DNA of 64,000 bases from contig NC_084832.1 in assembly GCF_033115175.1 (NCBI RefSeq), positions 13,939,342 through 14,003,341 on the forward strand, read 5' to 3'. The translations under genes and the position numbers were made by a program. Numbering within the stretch: the stretch's first letter is position 1; the number at the start of each line of letters is the position of its first letter. Positions 1 to 10,900 of the stretch are shown one piece after another. Source of the stretch: Lepus europaeus (lineage: Eukaryota; Chordata; Mammalia; Lagomorpha; Leporidae). Under the pieces are notes generated by a model that worked only from the letters and a program-made list of their open reading frames with translations, was not told where the DNA came from and ran no database searches.

Positions 1-1241
1 TTGGAATTTTTTGATTAAGAATTTCCCTACGGCTCTTTGAGTTCCTGAACCATGAAGTACAGGGAACACATAGAGGGCTTTGTTCAATTGCTACCCAGGG
101 CAGGATCCTGGGAAAGTGCACCAGCGAAAGGGACAGCCATGAGTGTACCCCAGAGGCTGGGACTTCCCAGCCAGCTGTGTCCCGTGTATCGGGGTGGAAG
201 AGGCTCTCGGCCACGGCTGCATCTTGATGCCACCCCTTTGCAGGAGGGACAGTGGGTGGGTGTCCCAGGTGAGCTGATAAGGAAATCGAAATAAGGGTGA
301 GGTCCGAAGAACATCTGCACATTCTTGTGCGATGACAGTGAAGGAGTGAGAGCAGTATTATTAGGAGATGAGTTAGCATTATTGCCTCATAAAGCTGGGA
401 TTGCGACACACAGAACTGGGGGTCACTGTTTTGTAACTCTGTCCCCTGGTTTACGAGTGCAGCTACCATCAGCAGCAGCGCAGTGTTAAGGGAGAGTCTG
501 TGCACTGGAACGTGCCACAGCCAAGGGCAAGAGGGGCGGGGTCTCCCGCAGAGACATAGGAGGGAGGAAGGTCTAGACCTTCCAGAGGGTCTGCACCGGA
601 AACTCCCCAGAGCCGCCTCTCCCCCAGACTGTCGGAAGGAGTCTGGCTTTGGAGAGCAGCTTTAGAGCCATCCAGCCTGATGAGCTAGGCACAGATGATC
701 AACCTCAAACTAATTTAGAAAAAAGCAATATGTCCATCCTGTTGCTATTATACTGTGGAGCTGTGGATCAAGTTTCCAGAGATCTTTCTCCATATAGTGT
801 GTAACTTTCCTACTTTTATTTAAGTCCAGCTATTTGGTCTATATGTTCCAAAATTGCCAGTGACAGCTGAAACACAATCAGTTACTTAACACTTGTATGG
901 AGAGTTGTCAGATAATGTCTAATGAAATCTAAAATACACATAACATTTTACCAGCTTTCTGCTTCTAGATCTTTCTTTATATATGTGCTCATTGCAGGAT
1001 TGAGGTATGTAGCATCTAAATAGCACTGTTGGAACATTCTGTACATAGTTCTGTAGACCAACTGCACACTCAATGTGCTTTCAAAGCGTGTTTTCTACTA
1101 ATGATCTACCACATAAGAGCAAAGGATCTTTGTATATAAAAGGCAGAGTCTCTGTCTTAGCTACTTCCAAAATTAACTCCCCCAGATGCCCAGATATGGG
1201 TTCCTTTTAATTTAGCAGCATTCGTGTGCCTTTGGCATTGC

Positions 1242-1472
1242 TTTCCATCTGCTGGTTCACTCCCCAAATGGCCACAATGGCTGGAATTGGGCAAGGCTCA
1301 AGACTGGAGCCTGGAGCTCCCAAGCACTTGAGTCATTATCCACTGCTTTCCCAGGCACATTAGCTGGGAGCTGGATCAGAAGCGGAGCGGCCAGGACTCA
1401 AACCGATGCTCTGATACGGGATGCCAGTGCCGCAGATGGCAGCCTAGCTCACAGCGCCACAGCGCCGACCCT
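1242..1472 (-). mobile_element. CSINE
   Basis: Reverse-complement CSINE body: tctgctggttcactccccaa at the left, and cacagcgccgacc (complement of the tRNA-like head) at the right. The central part is shortened. Confidence 0.85.
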
Positions 1473-1633
1473 GGGGAAGATGTTTTAAAGAAAGGGGGAG
1501 GCGTGGACTGACTGGACAGAGAAGACCCAGGGAGAAGCCTGGGGTCCCTGCCTCCTATAGCAGAGAGAACAGCTCCAAAGCCACAGGGCAGATGCTGGCA
1601 ACAGGAATTGGGAGGGACCCATCGCAAGGCGTG

Positions 1634-1671
1634 TGGCCGTCATCAGCTGGGGGTGGCCGTCATCAGCTAGG
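1634..1671. repeat. 19-bp tandem duplication (intron 1)
   Basis: tggccgtcatcagctgggg directly followed by tggccgtcatcagctaggg; near-identical units. Confidence 0.8.
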
Positions 1672-1965
1672 GGTGAGCGCTCTGTGTCTCTGTTTGCTCC
1701 ACTGGCTGGAAGCCCCAGGTGGGGGAGATGAAGCTCCTCTCAGGGGCACCATCCTCTGGTATTCCGGGGCCACAGGACACGGGCAAGCCTTCACCTGGTG
1801 GCCTGTGTGGACACGGGTGAGGTCCCCAGCACAGTGGTGTGAGTCCAGAGTCACGTAAGAAAGCCCACGCCCTTGCGTTAGTGCCTTTTTGTTTTTCCCC
1901 TGCATTTCTCAATACCTGTGGGCTTTTCCTGCTGGAAGAGCTGGTAACTCCCTTGACAGCAGCAG

Positions 1966-2638
1966 AAATAAATAAATTTATTTATTTATTTATTTACTTG
2001 AAAGGCAGAGGGACAGCGAGAGGGAGAGGGAGGAGACAGACAGAGACAGCTTCCACTTGCTGTTCACTCTCCAAATGCCTGCAACAGCCAGGGCTGGGCC
2101 AGGATGAAGCCAGGAGCTGGGAGCTCCATCCTGGTCTGCCGTGAGGGTGGCAGAATCAAAGATGCTCGAGCCGCCATCTGCTGCCTGCAGGAAGCCAGAT
2201 CAGAAGTGGAGTAGCAGCCGGCGCCGCAGCTCAATAGGCTAATCCTCCTCCTTGCGGCGCCGGCACACCGGGTTCTAGTCCCGGTTGGGGCACCGGATTC
2301 TATCCCGGTTGCCCCTCTTCCGGGCCAGCTCTCTGCTGTGGCCAGGGAGTGCAGTGGAGGATGGCCCAAGTGCTTGGGCCCTGCACCCCAATGGAGACCA
2401 GGAGAAGCACCTGGCTTCTGGCTTCGGATCAGCGTGGTGCGCCGGCCGCAGCGGCCATTGGGGGGTGAACCAATGGCAAAGGAAGACCTTTCTCTCTGTC
2501 TCTCTCTCTCACTATCCACTCTGCCTGTCACAAAAAAAAAAGAAGAAGAAGAAGTGGAGTAGCTCACAACAGACACTCCAATATGGACTGCGGGCTTCCC
2601 AGGCGACTGCTGAACTTGTTTCACAACGGGCACCCCTC
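1966..2638 (-). mobile_element. Older CSINE variant, split by a nested CSINE
   Basis: Begins with (TTTA)n and tacttgaaaggcagag, and resumes after 2563 with the 5' (head) half ending near cacaacgggcacccc. The element at 2216-2549 interrupts it. Confidence 0.8.
2216..2549 (+). mobile_element. CSINE nested in a CSINE, with 14-bp target-site duplication
   Basis: Starts agccggcgccgcagctcaa, ends in a (CT)n region, ctgcctgtca and an A-rich tail. Flanked by the exact duplication agaagtggagtagc at 2202-2215 and 2550-2563. Confidence 0.93.
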
Positions 2639-4914
2639 TGTGAACTTTTGGGAGACTCCTCCTCCTATGCACAGTTTCAAGATTTTGCGGTACCCACATC
2701 AGCTTACCGTCCAATTTCATTTGCCGCCCATTTTTGAAGAGCCCTCTGGGCAGTGTGTCGAGGTGTCAGGATTCCCAGATCCTGTCTCCATGGGGAAGTC
2801 GGAGCTGCTTCTGTGACGCACAGGTGTGCAGGTGAGCCCCACGGGAAGGCCCCAGGTGCCGGCGTGCAGCTGGAACAGAGCCCCGCCCAAAAGACCACAT
2901 TTGTCTAGTGTGCACGAAAAGTGGCATGTCGCCTAGCAGAGAACTTGAGGGAGGGAAATGTAGCACCATATCCGAATTCACGAAAGAAAGAGTAGTCGGG
3001 GTCAGGCCAGAAACTGTCTCCCCCGGAGCTGCTCCGACACAGGGCCTGGGTTACAGGCCCCCAGCAAGTTCTGCATCAGGGTGCAAGAGCCCATTTCAGG
3101 AAAGAAATGCACTTCTCACTTCTCCATCCAAGTGTACCCGTTTGTGGACAAAAGCCAGCCCAAGCGTGGGATGGAAGTGGCCCCCACGCCTCCCTCTTTC
3201 CCACTCCCCTCTGCAGATGAGCCCCACTACACCTGGTGTGGATCCTGCCCAGCTATCTTTAACTCAGCAGCACACACTTTTTTTTCTTAAAAAAAAAAAA
3301 AGGCATCACGTGATACGTGGGGCTCCGTGATTTTTTTGCCCAGAAGCCAGAACAACTCGCTGTGCTGGGGGTGATTGTGATGGAGTCTGCAGAGATCCAA
3401 GCGGGGAGTGAGTGCTTGGGAGGCCAAGGGTGACTGGGCCACCTGTGCATGGAGTTAGGAAAGGGCCCGGCATGGAGAGAGAACTGGCACCAGCCAGCGG
3501 CTGGACTGCTGGGTGCAGGAGGGTGAGGCTCAGGTCTGATGCTGGGGGGGCCTGGACGGCAGCAGGGGAGTAGGGGTTTTCCTAACCAGGAGAGGACAAC
3601 CAGCAAGGCTTGGGATTAAGCATCCCCCATCCGGGAGGAGGGAGATGGAGAGGGTGAGCCAGGCAACTGCCGGCCACCGTTGTCCTGGCAGCTGATGAGG
3701 CAGGGCCAAGGGAACGGGGACACAGAGCAGAAGAGGTGGTTGCTGGGCAGGCACCACCATGGGCCCATGCCCCGCCCCCAGCCCGCCCCCAGCCCCAGCT
3801 TGCTATTTGCTTGAGAGCAGCAGGTGCTTCTCCCCAAGGTTTTCGCGTGTTGCTCTCTCCATAGCAGCTCCAGCGAAACCACCGGTGCTTGCCACAGTCT
3901 GACTTCCCACGGTGACACCATCAGGCCCTTCCGCTTTGGGTCCCTGTGAGTGACCCTGGAGGGGGCTGTCTCTTCTGGGAGGCCACCTCCCCCCTGTGGC
4001 AGGTCTCCCATGCTGAATCCTTATCTGTCTTATAAGTCAGTCTGCTCTGAACACCCATCCGTGCCTGGTGAAAGACCTACCTAGTTGTCTTTAAGCACTG
4101 CTGTAAGCGATTAGCCGCATTTTGTTTACCTACGCTCAGTCTTATTGACCAACTTGCAAGAAGCTGGCAGCAGCTCTGGGTGACGGAATGGTGGCCCAGA
4201 CGTTAAGTTCCGTGTGCAAAGCCGAGCTCAGGTTCAGCCTCTTGATTCCAGAGGTCCTTGTCTTCCCACACACTGGATGCGGGGTGACAGTGAGAACTTC
4301 CATTTCCGTCACCCAGTGCTGGGCGTGATGATCACTAAAGTAAGATCGAAGCCCGCCAAACACTGGGTCTCTTTTCTGTTAACCATGTCTGTCTGAAGCC
4401 AACAAGACCTCGCCATTATCACTTAGGTGCTACTTGCAGCAAAGAAGTGTGTGTACTAGCCCAGAAAGCTGCAGCCGCTCCCAGGGAACCCCGGTTCTGA
4501 CGAGTGCGGGAAAGGGGTGGTGATGGGGCGGCCGTCCCTGTGCGGTCTGGTCTTCCGCCCTCCCTGCCTTTCCGGAGATGGTGCACGGCGAGATCAATGC
4601 GGGCCTCCGTGTGGGCCTCAGCCCTGGCTTTGGCCACAAAACCTCAAGTCTCAGGCAGAGCAGCAGGTGGTTCTGCCAGGTCCTGAGAGCAGGAAGCACC
4701 ACTGCTACAGATCAGGGTTTTGAATAATACAAGGGGGCTCCACGAACTTCCTGGGGAAGTATAGCTTTTCAAGATTGCTAGCAGCAGTGCTAAAATATAA
4801 TTAAAAGATAAGAGTATTTTTGGGGGAAAAATATTTGTAATCCATGCATTTTTCCTAATAAGGATTTCCATGTCGTTTTTGGAATAGCCTGGTACAAACA
4901 GGGGTTTGAAAGCA

Positions 4915-5045
4915 TTTAGGGATTCAGATTAGGGATGCTCAACCAGTGAAGTCTTTGCAAATTTCCCAAATCCAACAGCTCCGAAATCGGAAGCGTTTCC
5001 AGTCCCAGGCATTTCGGGTCAGGGATACTCAAGCTGTACCCACAG
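4915..5045. repeat. Tigger-like fossil fragment (intron 1)
   Basis: cagattagggatgctcaacc, tcccaaatccaacagctccg and gtcagggatactcaagctgt match, in decayed form, the same family seen at 47285-47575. Confidence 0.45.
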
Positions 5046-5315
5046 CCTGGTTTGCACCCAGCTTTCAAGGAACAGCATGCCCGGTCTGTCTTTGCCATTC
5101 CAGTGGTTACTGGGACTCCTTCCGGTCTGGTGATGGAGAGAGACAGCAGCACGTGGAGCCCACGCCTGCGCACGGCGTACCTGCACGCCTGTCAGGATAC
5201 ATGGCACCCTTGGCAGAGGAGAGTTTGTAAACAGCGAGCCCGTTCAGGCGAGGGTGGGGTTGGGGCCCACAGACAGCAGCTTCACCATGGCTACACACAG
5301 GTCTGCAGAGTGACA

Positions 5316-5340
5316 GGAGGGGCGGGGGGGGGGGGGGAGA
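5316..5340. repeat. Poly(G) run (intron 1)
   Basis: ggggcgg followed by about 15 G, then agagag. Confidence 0.85.
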
Positions 5341-6459
5341 GAGATGGGTATTCAGGGCCAGCTTAAGGGCACCATGGCTGCTACTTGAGGACGCAGCTGG
5401 TCCAAGGTGTCTTTGTGCGGAACAGCACCCAAGAAACGAATACCCTGATTTTGCCTCCCTCTCCCTGATCTCCCCAGGGCTCCCCATTGGCCAAACCCAG
5501 TGGGGGCCAGGACAGCATGCCCCAGGGGACATGGCTGAAGTCCATGGCGCTCAGGGCTGAAGGAGGCTGCTCGAGCTCGGAGGGGCGAGTGGAACTAGCA
5601 GCCTCGGAATCTGAACCTTGTACCCACTGCCTGATGCAACTGATTCTTTGGACTAGAACTCACTCAACAAACATTGAGTTTGCCCTCTGTGGGGAGCACC
5701 ACGCGAGGTGCCGAAGCTTCTGAGACGGCACAGTCTTCCTCTCGGGCACACGCCGGGCTCTGTTCAGGGCCCCATGAATGACTCCTTGCAGCCATTCTGT
5801 GAGGAATGGGGGCCATCTGTGGATTCTGGGGCTCTCTGGAACAAAGGTAGGTTTGTCCAAGGTCCCCACTGGCAGGTGGCAGAGCTGAGAGACAGCCCCA
5901 GGTCTTCCTCCAGGGCCCTCATTCTCCACGTGTTGCCCTTGAGGCAACCCCTTCCCACAAGGAAGTCTACCTGGGGAGAAAAGTCCCTTAGTAGTGATCT
6001 CCACCCAGAACCTGGGGTCCAGTGAGACCAGGACAGAGCATTTTGCTCCTTAGGGCGAGGACTAAAACAGCATCTGAAACACTCTGTTAAGTGGGCAAAA
6101 ATGCAAGATCGTCTCATGGGAGGCAGAAGTATTCCCCAGACCCATGTGATGGGAACCAGGCAGGAAGGCACCAGCTTAGGCAGCACGGGGGTGCAGCTGG
6201 AGGACCAGGCTGGGGCTCAGCAAGGGAGCCCTGGAGGTGGGGTTATGGTTCTGTTTATTGTGATGGGAGGGTCGGTTGTACACATCATGAAAACCCAAGG
6301 TGGCAAATAGGAGAGCCCCGCCCACCAGCGGGGAACCATGGAAGGGACAGAGGTGGGTAGCCACGTTGGAGGCTTTGGCATGCCGCCCAGTTTCTGGGTT
6401 CATGTCTGCCCAGGACAGCGTGCACAGCTTCCTTGTGGAGACCATTCAGACAATTCATG

Positions 6460-6499
6460 TTCCCGCGTGCACCTTGCAATTCCCACGTGCACCTTGCAA
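6460..6499. repeat. 20-bp tandem duplication (intron 1)
   Basis: ttcccgcgtgcaccttgcaa directly followed by ttcccacgtgcaccttgcaa, one mismatch. Confidence 0.85.
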
Positions 6500-6698
6500 A
6501 GTCTGGCCCCTGGATGCCACCTTGGAACTTGTTAGAATGACAGATCCCTGGGTGCGGGGAAGCCAACCTTCTCCAGCACTGGCTGTAGCGGCCAGTGTTG
6601 GTTTCCAGCTGAGCTGCTTTTCAAATAGCCATCGCCACTGCTGTGTGCAACACGTGGCTGGCTGCGGGGATTTAAGGATTACTTCGAATTCTGCGGCG

Positions 6699-6885
6699 CA
6701 GCGGTTCTCAAAGCCTGCTGCCTAGACTAGCAGCAGCAGCACCAACCAGGAGCTTGTTGGAAACGCGGATTCAAAGGGCCAGCCCCGAACCCCTGGCGTC
6801 AGCAGCTCTGGGGCCGGGGCCCAGCGACGTGGGCTCACGAGCTCTGCGGTGATCCCGAAGCTCGCTCAAGTTTGAGGTCCACTGC
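6699..6885. mobile_element. hAT-like MER fossil (intron 1)
   Basis: Begins cagcggttctcaaag, contains aggagcttgttggaaacgcg and ctggggccggggcccagcga, ends caagtttgaggtccactgct. Roughly complementary termini typical of this group. Confidence 0.55.
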
Positions 6886-7949
6886 TGTCGGGTCACTGAT
6901 CCCAAAGAGAGGCGGGGCAGGCCCAGGACCCCCAACAAGAAAGAACCCAAGATGAGACCACTGAGGGCTGGGTGAGGGAGGGGACGGATCCCCCGTGGGA
7001 ACGGGCAGAACACGTGGTACTGAAACACACAGGGCAGCGTGTTCGTGCGTGGGGCAGGTGTGAAGACGAGAGATGAGGGCCAGGGCAGACAGGAGCAGTG
7101 GCTGAGGCCGAGGCGGTGCTGGGCACTGTTTAGATTCGGATGGCAGAGCCCCCTGGGCTCAGTTCGCACTGACTCCCTGGTGTCTCTCGCTTTCGCTGTC
7201 TTGCTCTCCTAACTGGTTCTTCTGCCCGCAAGCCCCTGTTAGTGGTACAAGCAGTACACGATGCAGGGCTGTGGAGCTGCTGCTCTGACGGACGGCGCGT
7301 GGTCCTGCCCTGGAAGGCACCTGCTCTAGAATGGAGACAAAAAGCAAAAGCAGCCACGACTGCACCTTGCTGACCGCACAGCAGTGCTGGAGGAGGCTTT
7401 GTGCAGGTCCCGTGGGCGGCAAGCCTGAGAGCACGGGTGTGGAGGGGCGCGTTCCCCTGGCCCAGGGCAGCCCGGCAAGGAAGCTGCTGTTACACGTGTC
7501 GCAGGCTCGAGCGTGTCTCTGGGCATCGTTGGCGTCCCGCGTGTGGGCAGAGTGCTGGCAGGGGAAGGCAGGGGTGGGCGGCTCCTCACTGTGTGTCAGG
7601 CCCCCGTCAGCATCTTACGTTCCAGGCACTTGAAGCTCACAAAAAGCCCCGCAACCTTGTGAGGTGATGAGGAACAGACTGAAAAGTCTCCATGTCGTCC
7701 TGATGGGCCACCCTGCGAGTGCTTGATGGAGAAGTGGCTTTGGCCTGATTCTCTGAACCACTGGTGGTCCCCTCTGTGCGTGGGAATTGCCCGAGGAGCC
7801 TCTGAAACGGGGCTCCAGAGGCCAGGCCGGAGGGGTTGTGGTGGGCACGCTGCACACACCGCCGAGATAGGTCAGAGGGCTGGGTGTGAACGCAGCGAGA
7901 AATATCGGAACGGCTTCACTTTAACAACCATGCTTTGTTTTTCTTTCAG

Positions 7950-7966
7950 GAATGTCTAAGTCACGG
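7950..7966 (+). CDS. SLC15A1: SLC15A1 exon 2 (17 bp)
   Basis: Acceptor ttctttcag and donor gtacgt. It completes Gly2 of a start codon split in exon 1 (ATGG|GA) and encodes M3-S-K-S-R7. The frame continues exactly into exon 3 (S8-C-F-G-Y-P). A 17-bp exon is easily missed by gene finders. The cytosolic N-terminus lies here. Confidence 0.93.
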
Positions 7967-10900
7967 GTACGTATCCTTGTCCCTCCCCTACCCACCTTCA
8001 TTCTGTCAATTTGCAATCGGCCTGACTCCTAAATGTTCACACTGGTGCTCATTCACTTAGCAAATGGGTACTGTGCATCTAGCACCTGGGAGGGGCTGGT
8101 GCTGTGTGGTGGGTCCTCTCTTTGGCAAGTGCTGTGCAGAGTCCTTCTCAGACCTGCAACAGAACTCGTGGCTTCGCTTCCTTGCTGTCTCCATGCGGAA
8201 TGACTGACAGCAAAGCTGACGATTCCCGGGGAGTCGCTGAACAGGGATGCTGAGCCTCCGCTGTTTCTCCCTTGGCCAGAGTTGCTTCGGCTATCCCCTG
8301 AGCATCTTCTTCATCGTGGTCAATGAGTTCTGCGAAAGGTTCTCCTACTATGGGATGAGAGGTAACTTCGCGCCCCCTGGCGGCCCCGGGGGCAGGCGGT
8401 GGGCTGCCACGGCCAGTCCTAACTCTGACCCCCTCCTCCTCCACCTGCCGTCTGCGCAAAGCACTCCTGATTCTGTACTTCAGAAACTTCATCGGCTGGG
8501 ACGACAACCTGTCCACGGTCATCTACCACACCTTCGTCGCGCTGTGCTACCTCACGCCCATTCTCGGAGCTCTCATCGCCGATGCGTGGCTGGGAAAGTT
8601 CAAGTGAGTGATCGCCCCCTTTCAGCTCAACCGCGCATCCCCGGAGCCTAGTGCAGCAGCCTGCTGTTCGGCTGAATGCTTGCTGGAAGCAAGCGTATGC
8701 CCTGTGCCCAAAGGTTGCCACAGAAATCACCAAGGGGCCGCCCCTGGCCAAATATCATATCAGTCGCAAGAGGAGTAACTCCTCCTGTTGGGAGATACAC
8801 AGTGCTAATTTCTGCAGTGCGGTAGACACTGAGCATGGAGTCTTTTTAAGGAATTGAGAGAGAAGGTGACTCTCCTCCCGGCTGGGCCAGGCTTTGCTCT
8901 GCACCTGTAAGCTCAGTGCCTTCCTGAGAGGTTCCAGCCATTCTCACACTGCAGAACCCAGTGGACCAAGGCCAGGTTGGCTCTTCTGGGGGAGTGGGAA
9001 GCAGACAGTGAGCGTGGAGCTCACGTGGATTCTCTTACCCGTTCCCAACACAGGACCATCGTGTGGCTGTCCATCGTCTACACCATCGGACAAGCAGTCA
9101 CCTCCCTCAGCTCCGTCAATGAGCTCACAGACAGCAACCACGACGGGACCCCCGACAGCCTCCCTGTGCACGTGTGAGTGCATGGGTGTCTCGGCCTCAC
9201 CTGTGGGGTGGAGTCTGTGGCCTGTTGCCCTCCTGCTGGCTGTGACAGGGGGCGTGGCGCATCCACACAATGTGTGGTCGGTGGACAGGGTGTTCGTGTC
9301 CAAGTTGATTCTTGCACCGAACTCGATCCTTAACACCATCCGGTGTCCTCGGGGCTCGGCACCTTTGCTTTTCTTCCTTTTTCTTAAAGATTTATTTTAC
9401 TTATTTTAAAGGAAGTTACAGAGAGGGAGAGGGAGACAGAGAAGGGAGAGGGTGACAGAGAGGGGGAGGGGTGGGGGAAGGAAAGGGGGGGAGAGAGAGA
9501 GAGAGAGAGAATCTTCCACCTACTGGTTCACTCCCCAAGTGGCCACAACAGCCAGGGCTGGGCCAGCCAACGCCAGGAGCCAGGAGCTTCATCCGGGTCT
9601 TCCTCATGGGTACGGGGGCCCAAGCACTTGGCCATCTTCCACTAATTTCCCAGGCATGTCAGCAGAGAGCTGGATCAGAATGGAGCAGCCATGACTTGAA
9701 CCAGTGCCTGTACAGGCTGCTGGTGTTGCAGGTGGCGGCTTTCCCTGCGAGGCCACAGCTCCGGCCCCTGCCCTTGCCTTGTGACACGCTGCTCTGCTCC
9801 TGCAATCATTCTGTTTCCTTTGTCCCTCCTTCCCAGTAACTCATGCTGGGGCCTTGATGGCAAGCGTGACCGACATCCAGGCCCTCTGCTGGGCTGCTGC
9901 CCGCGGCTGCCGTCCTGCCAAGCAAATGACTGTCAGTGCCTAAAGCACCTTATGGGCTGCGGAATAGAACTGAGGGTCAAGTTAATGTCTGCAGGGCCCA
10001 TGTCTGCGGTTTATCTGTGGCTGAGATGGCTGCTGGCCTGGGCCCCTGGCTGCTACTACTACCCCCCAGCAACACCACTCCCCAGCTCTCCCGCCTAAGA
10101 GCAGTGTGATAGAGACCAAGTTGTCTTCCCTGTGCCTAGTTTCCTAACCTGTAACATCAAGTTAAGCACACGGATTTCAGAGCCCGGCTGGCCTTAAGTC
10201 CTGCCTATGACCATTACTGGTTATGTCAACTCAAGAAAGTTCCAGAAAGTTCCTTAGCCTCTGTGCCTTGTGAGTTACACACCTGCAAGAGGAGCAGTAA
10301 CAGAACTGCTCTGGGCTAGCCCAGGGAAGCACCCAGGGCACTGCCTCGCAAACGAGTGTTCCAGAATTCCTAGCCATTTATTTTATTTCACGGGTTTGGT
10401 CTTGGAACACACCGAAAGCCCTCACCAAAGGAAGTGGTCTGCAGTGTTCAACTGACCAGGTTTGGGTTATCTCTGAAATGCTTAGGGTGAGCACATTAAA
10501 TACAAGTCCCATTAGGAAGTGAACAAGACAAAAGCAGTGCTCTGGTCAGTTAATTAATTCAGAAGCATGAATTTTATAGGTTCTTTCTGTGCAGTATCTG
10601 CCCTGACTTTGTGTATTTCAGTTGTATAACTTTTTTTAGTATTGTTAAGCAATATTAGCAACTAAGATTATACACGTTATAGTACCTAACTGTGAATTTA
10701 ATCAAACTACAAAATGCAGGTTGATAAATGCTAAGATTTTTTTTTCCAATTCAGGAGGTTAAAAAAAAAACTTATTGGCTAGAAAATACAAACGTAAATT
10801 AAAATACAAAACTCCTAGCCCTACCTCCTGGGTGTAACAATATGTCTTTTGCTCTATTTCTTTCCGGTGTTCTGTATTTTGTAAACAAATTAAGATCATG

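Larger units (their letters stand above)
1..7949. other. Non-coding 5' region, probably intron 1 of SLC15A1
   Basis: No exon was recognised here. Exon 2 needs an upstream exon ending ATGG|gt in good Kozak context. The few ATGGGT strings (for example near 1195 and 5345) lack that context. The block holds CSINEs (1242-1472, 1966-2638), a Tigger-like fragment (4915-5045), a hAT-like fragment (6699-6885), two short tandem duplications and a G-run near 5321. About 3.6-4.9 kb and 5.3-6.7 kb are unique-looking GC-moderate DNA with nothing I can name. Confidence 0.6.

Noticed and set aside
2064..2720. 218-codon open frame on the - strand
   Set aside because: It runs through two nested CSINEs. Similar translated text recurs at every CSINE in the window, so it is SINE sequence and not a gene family.
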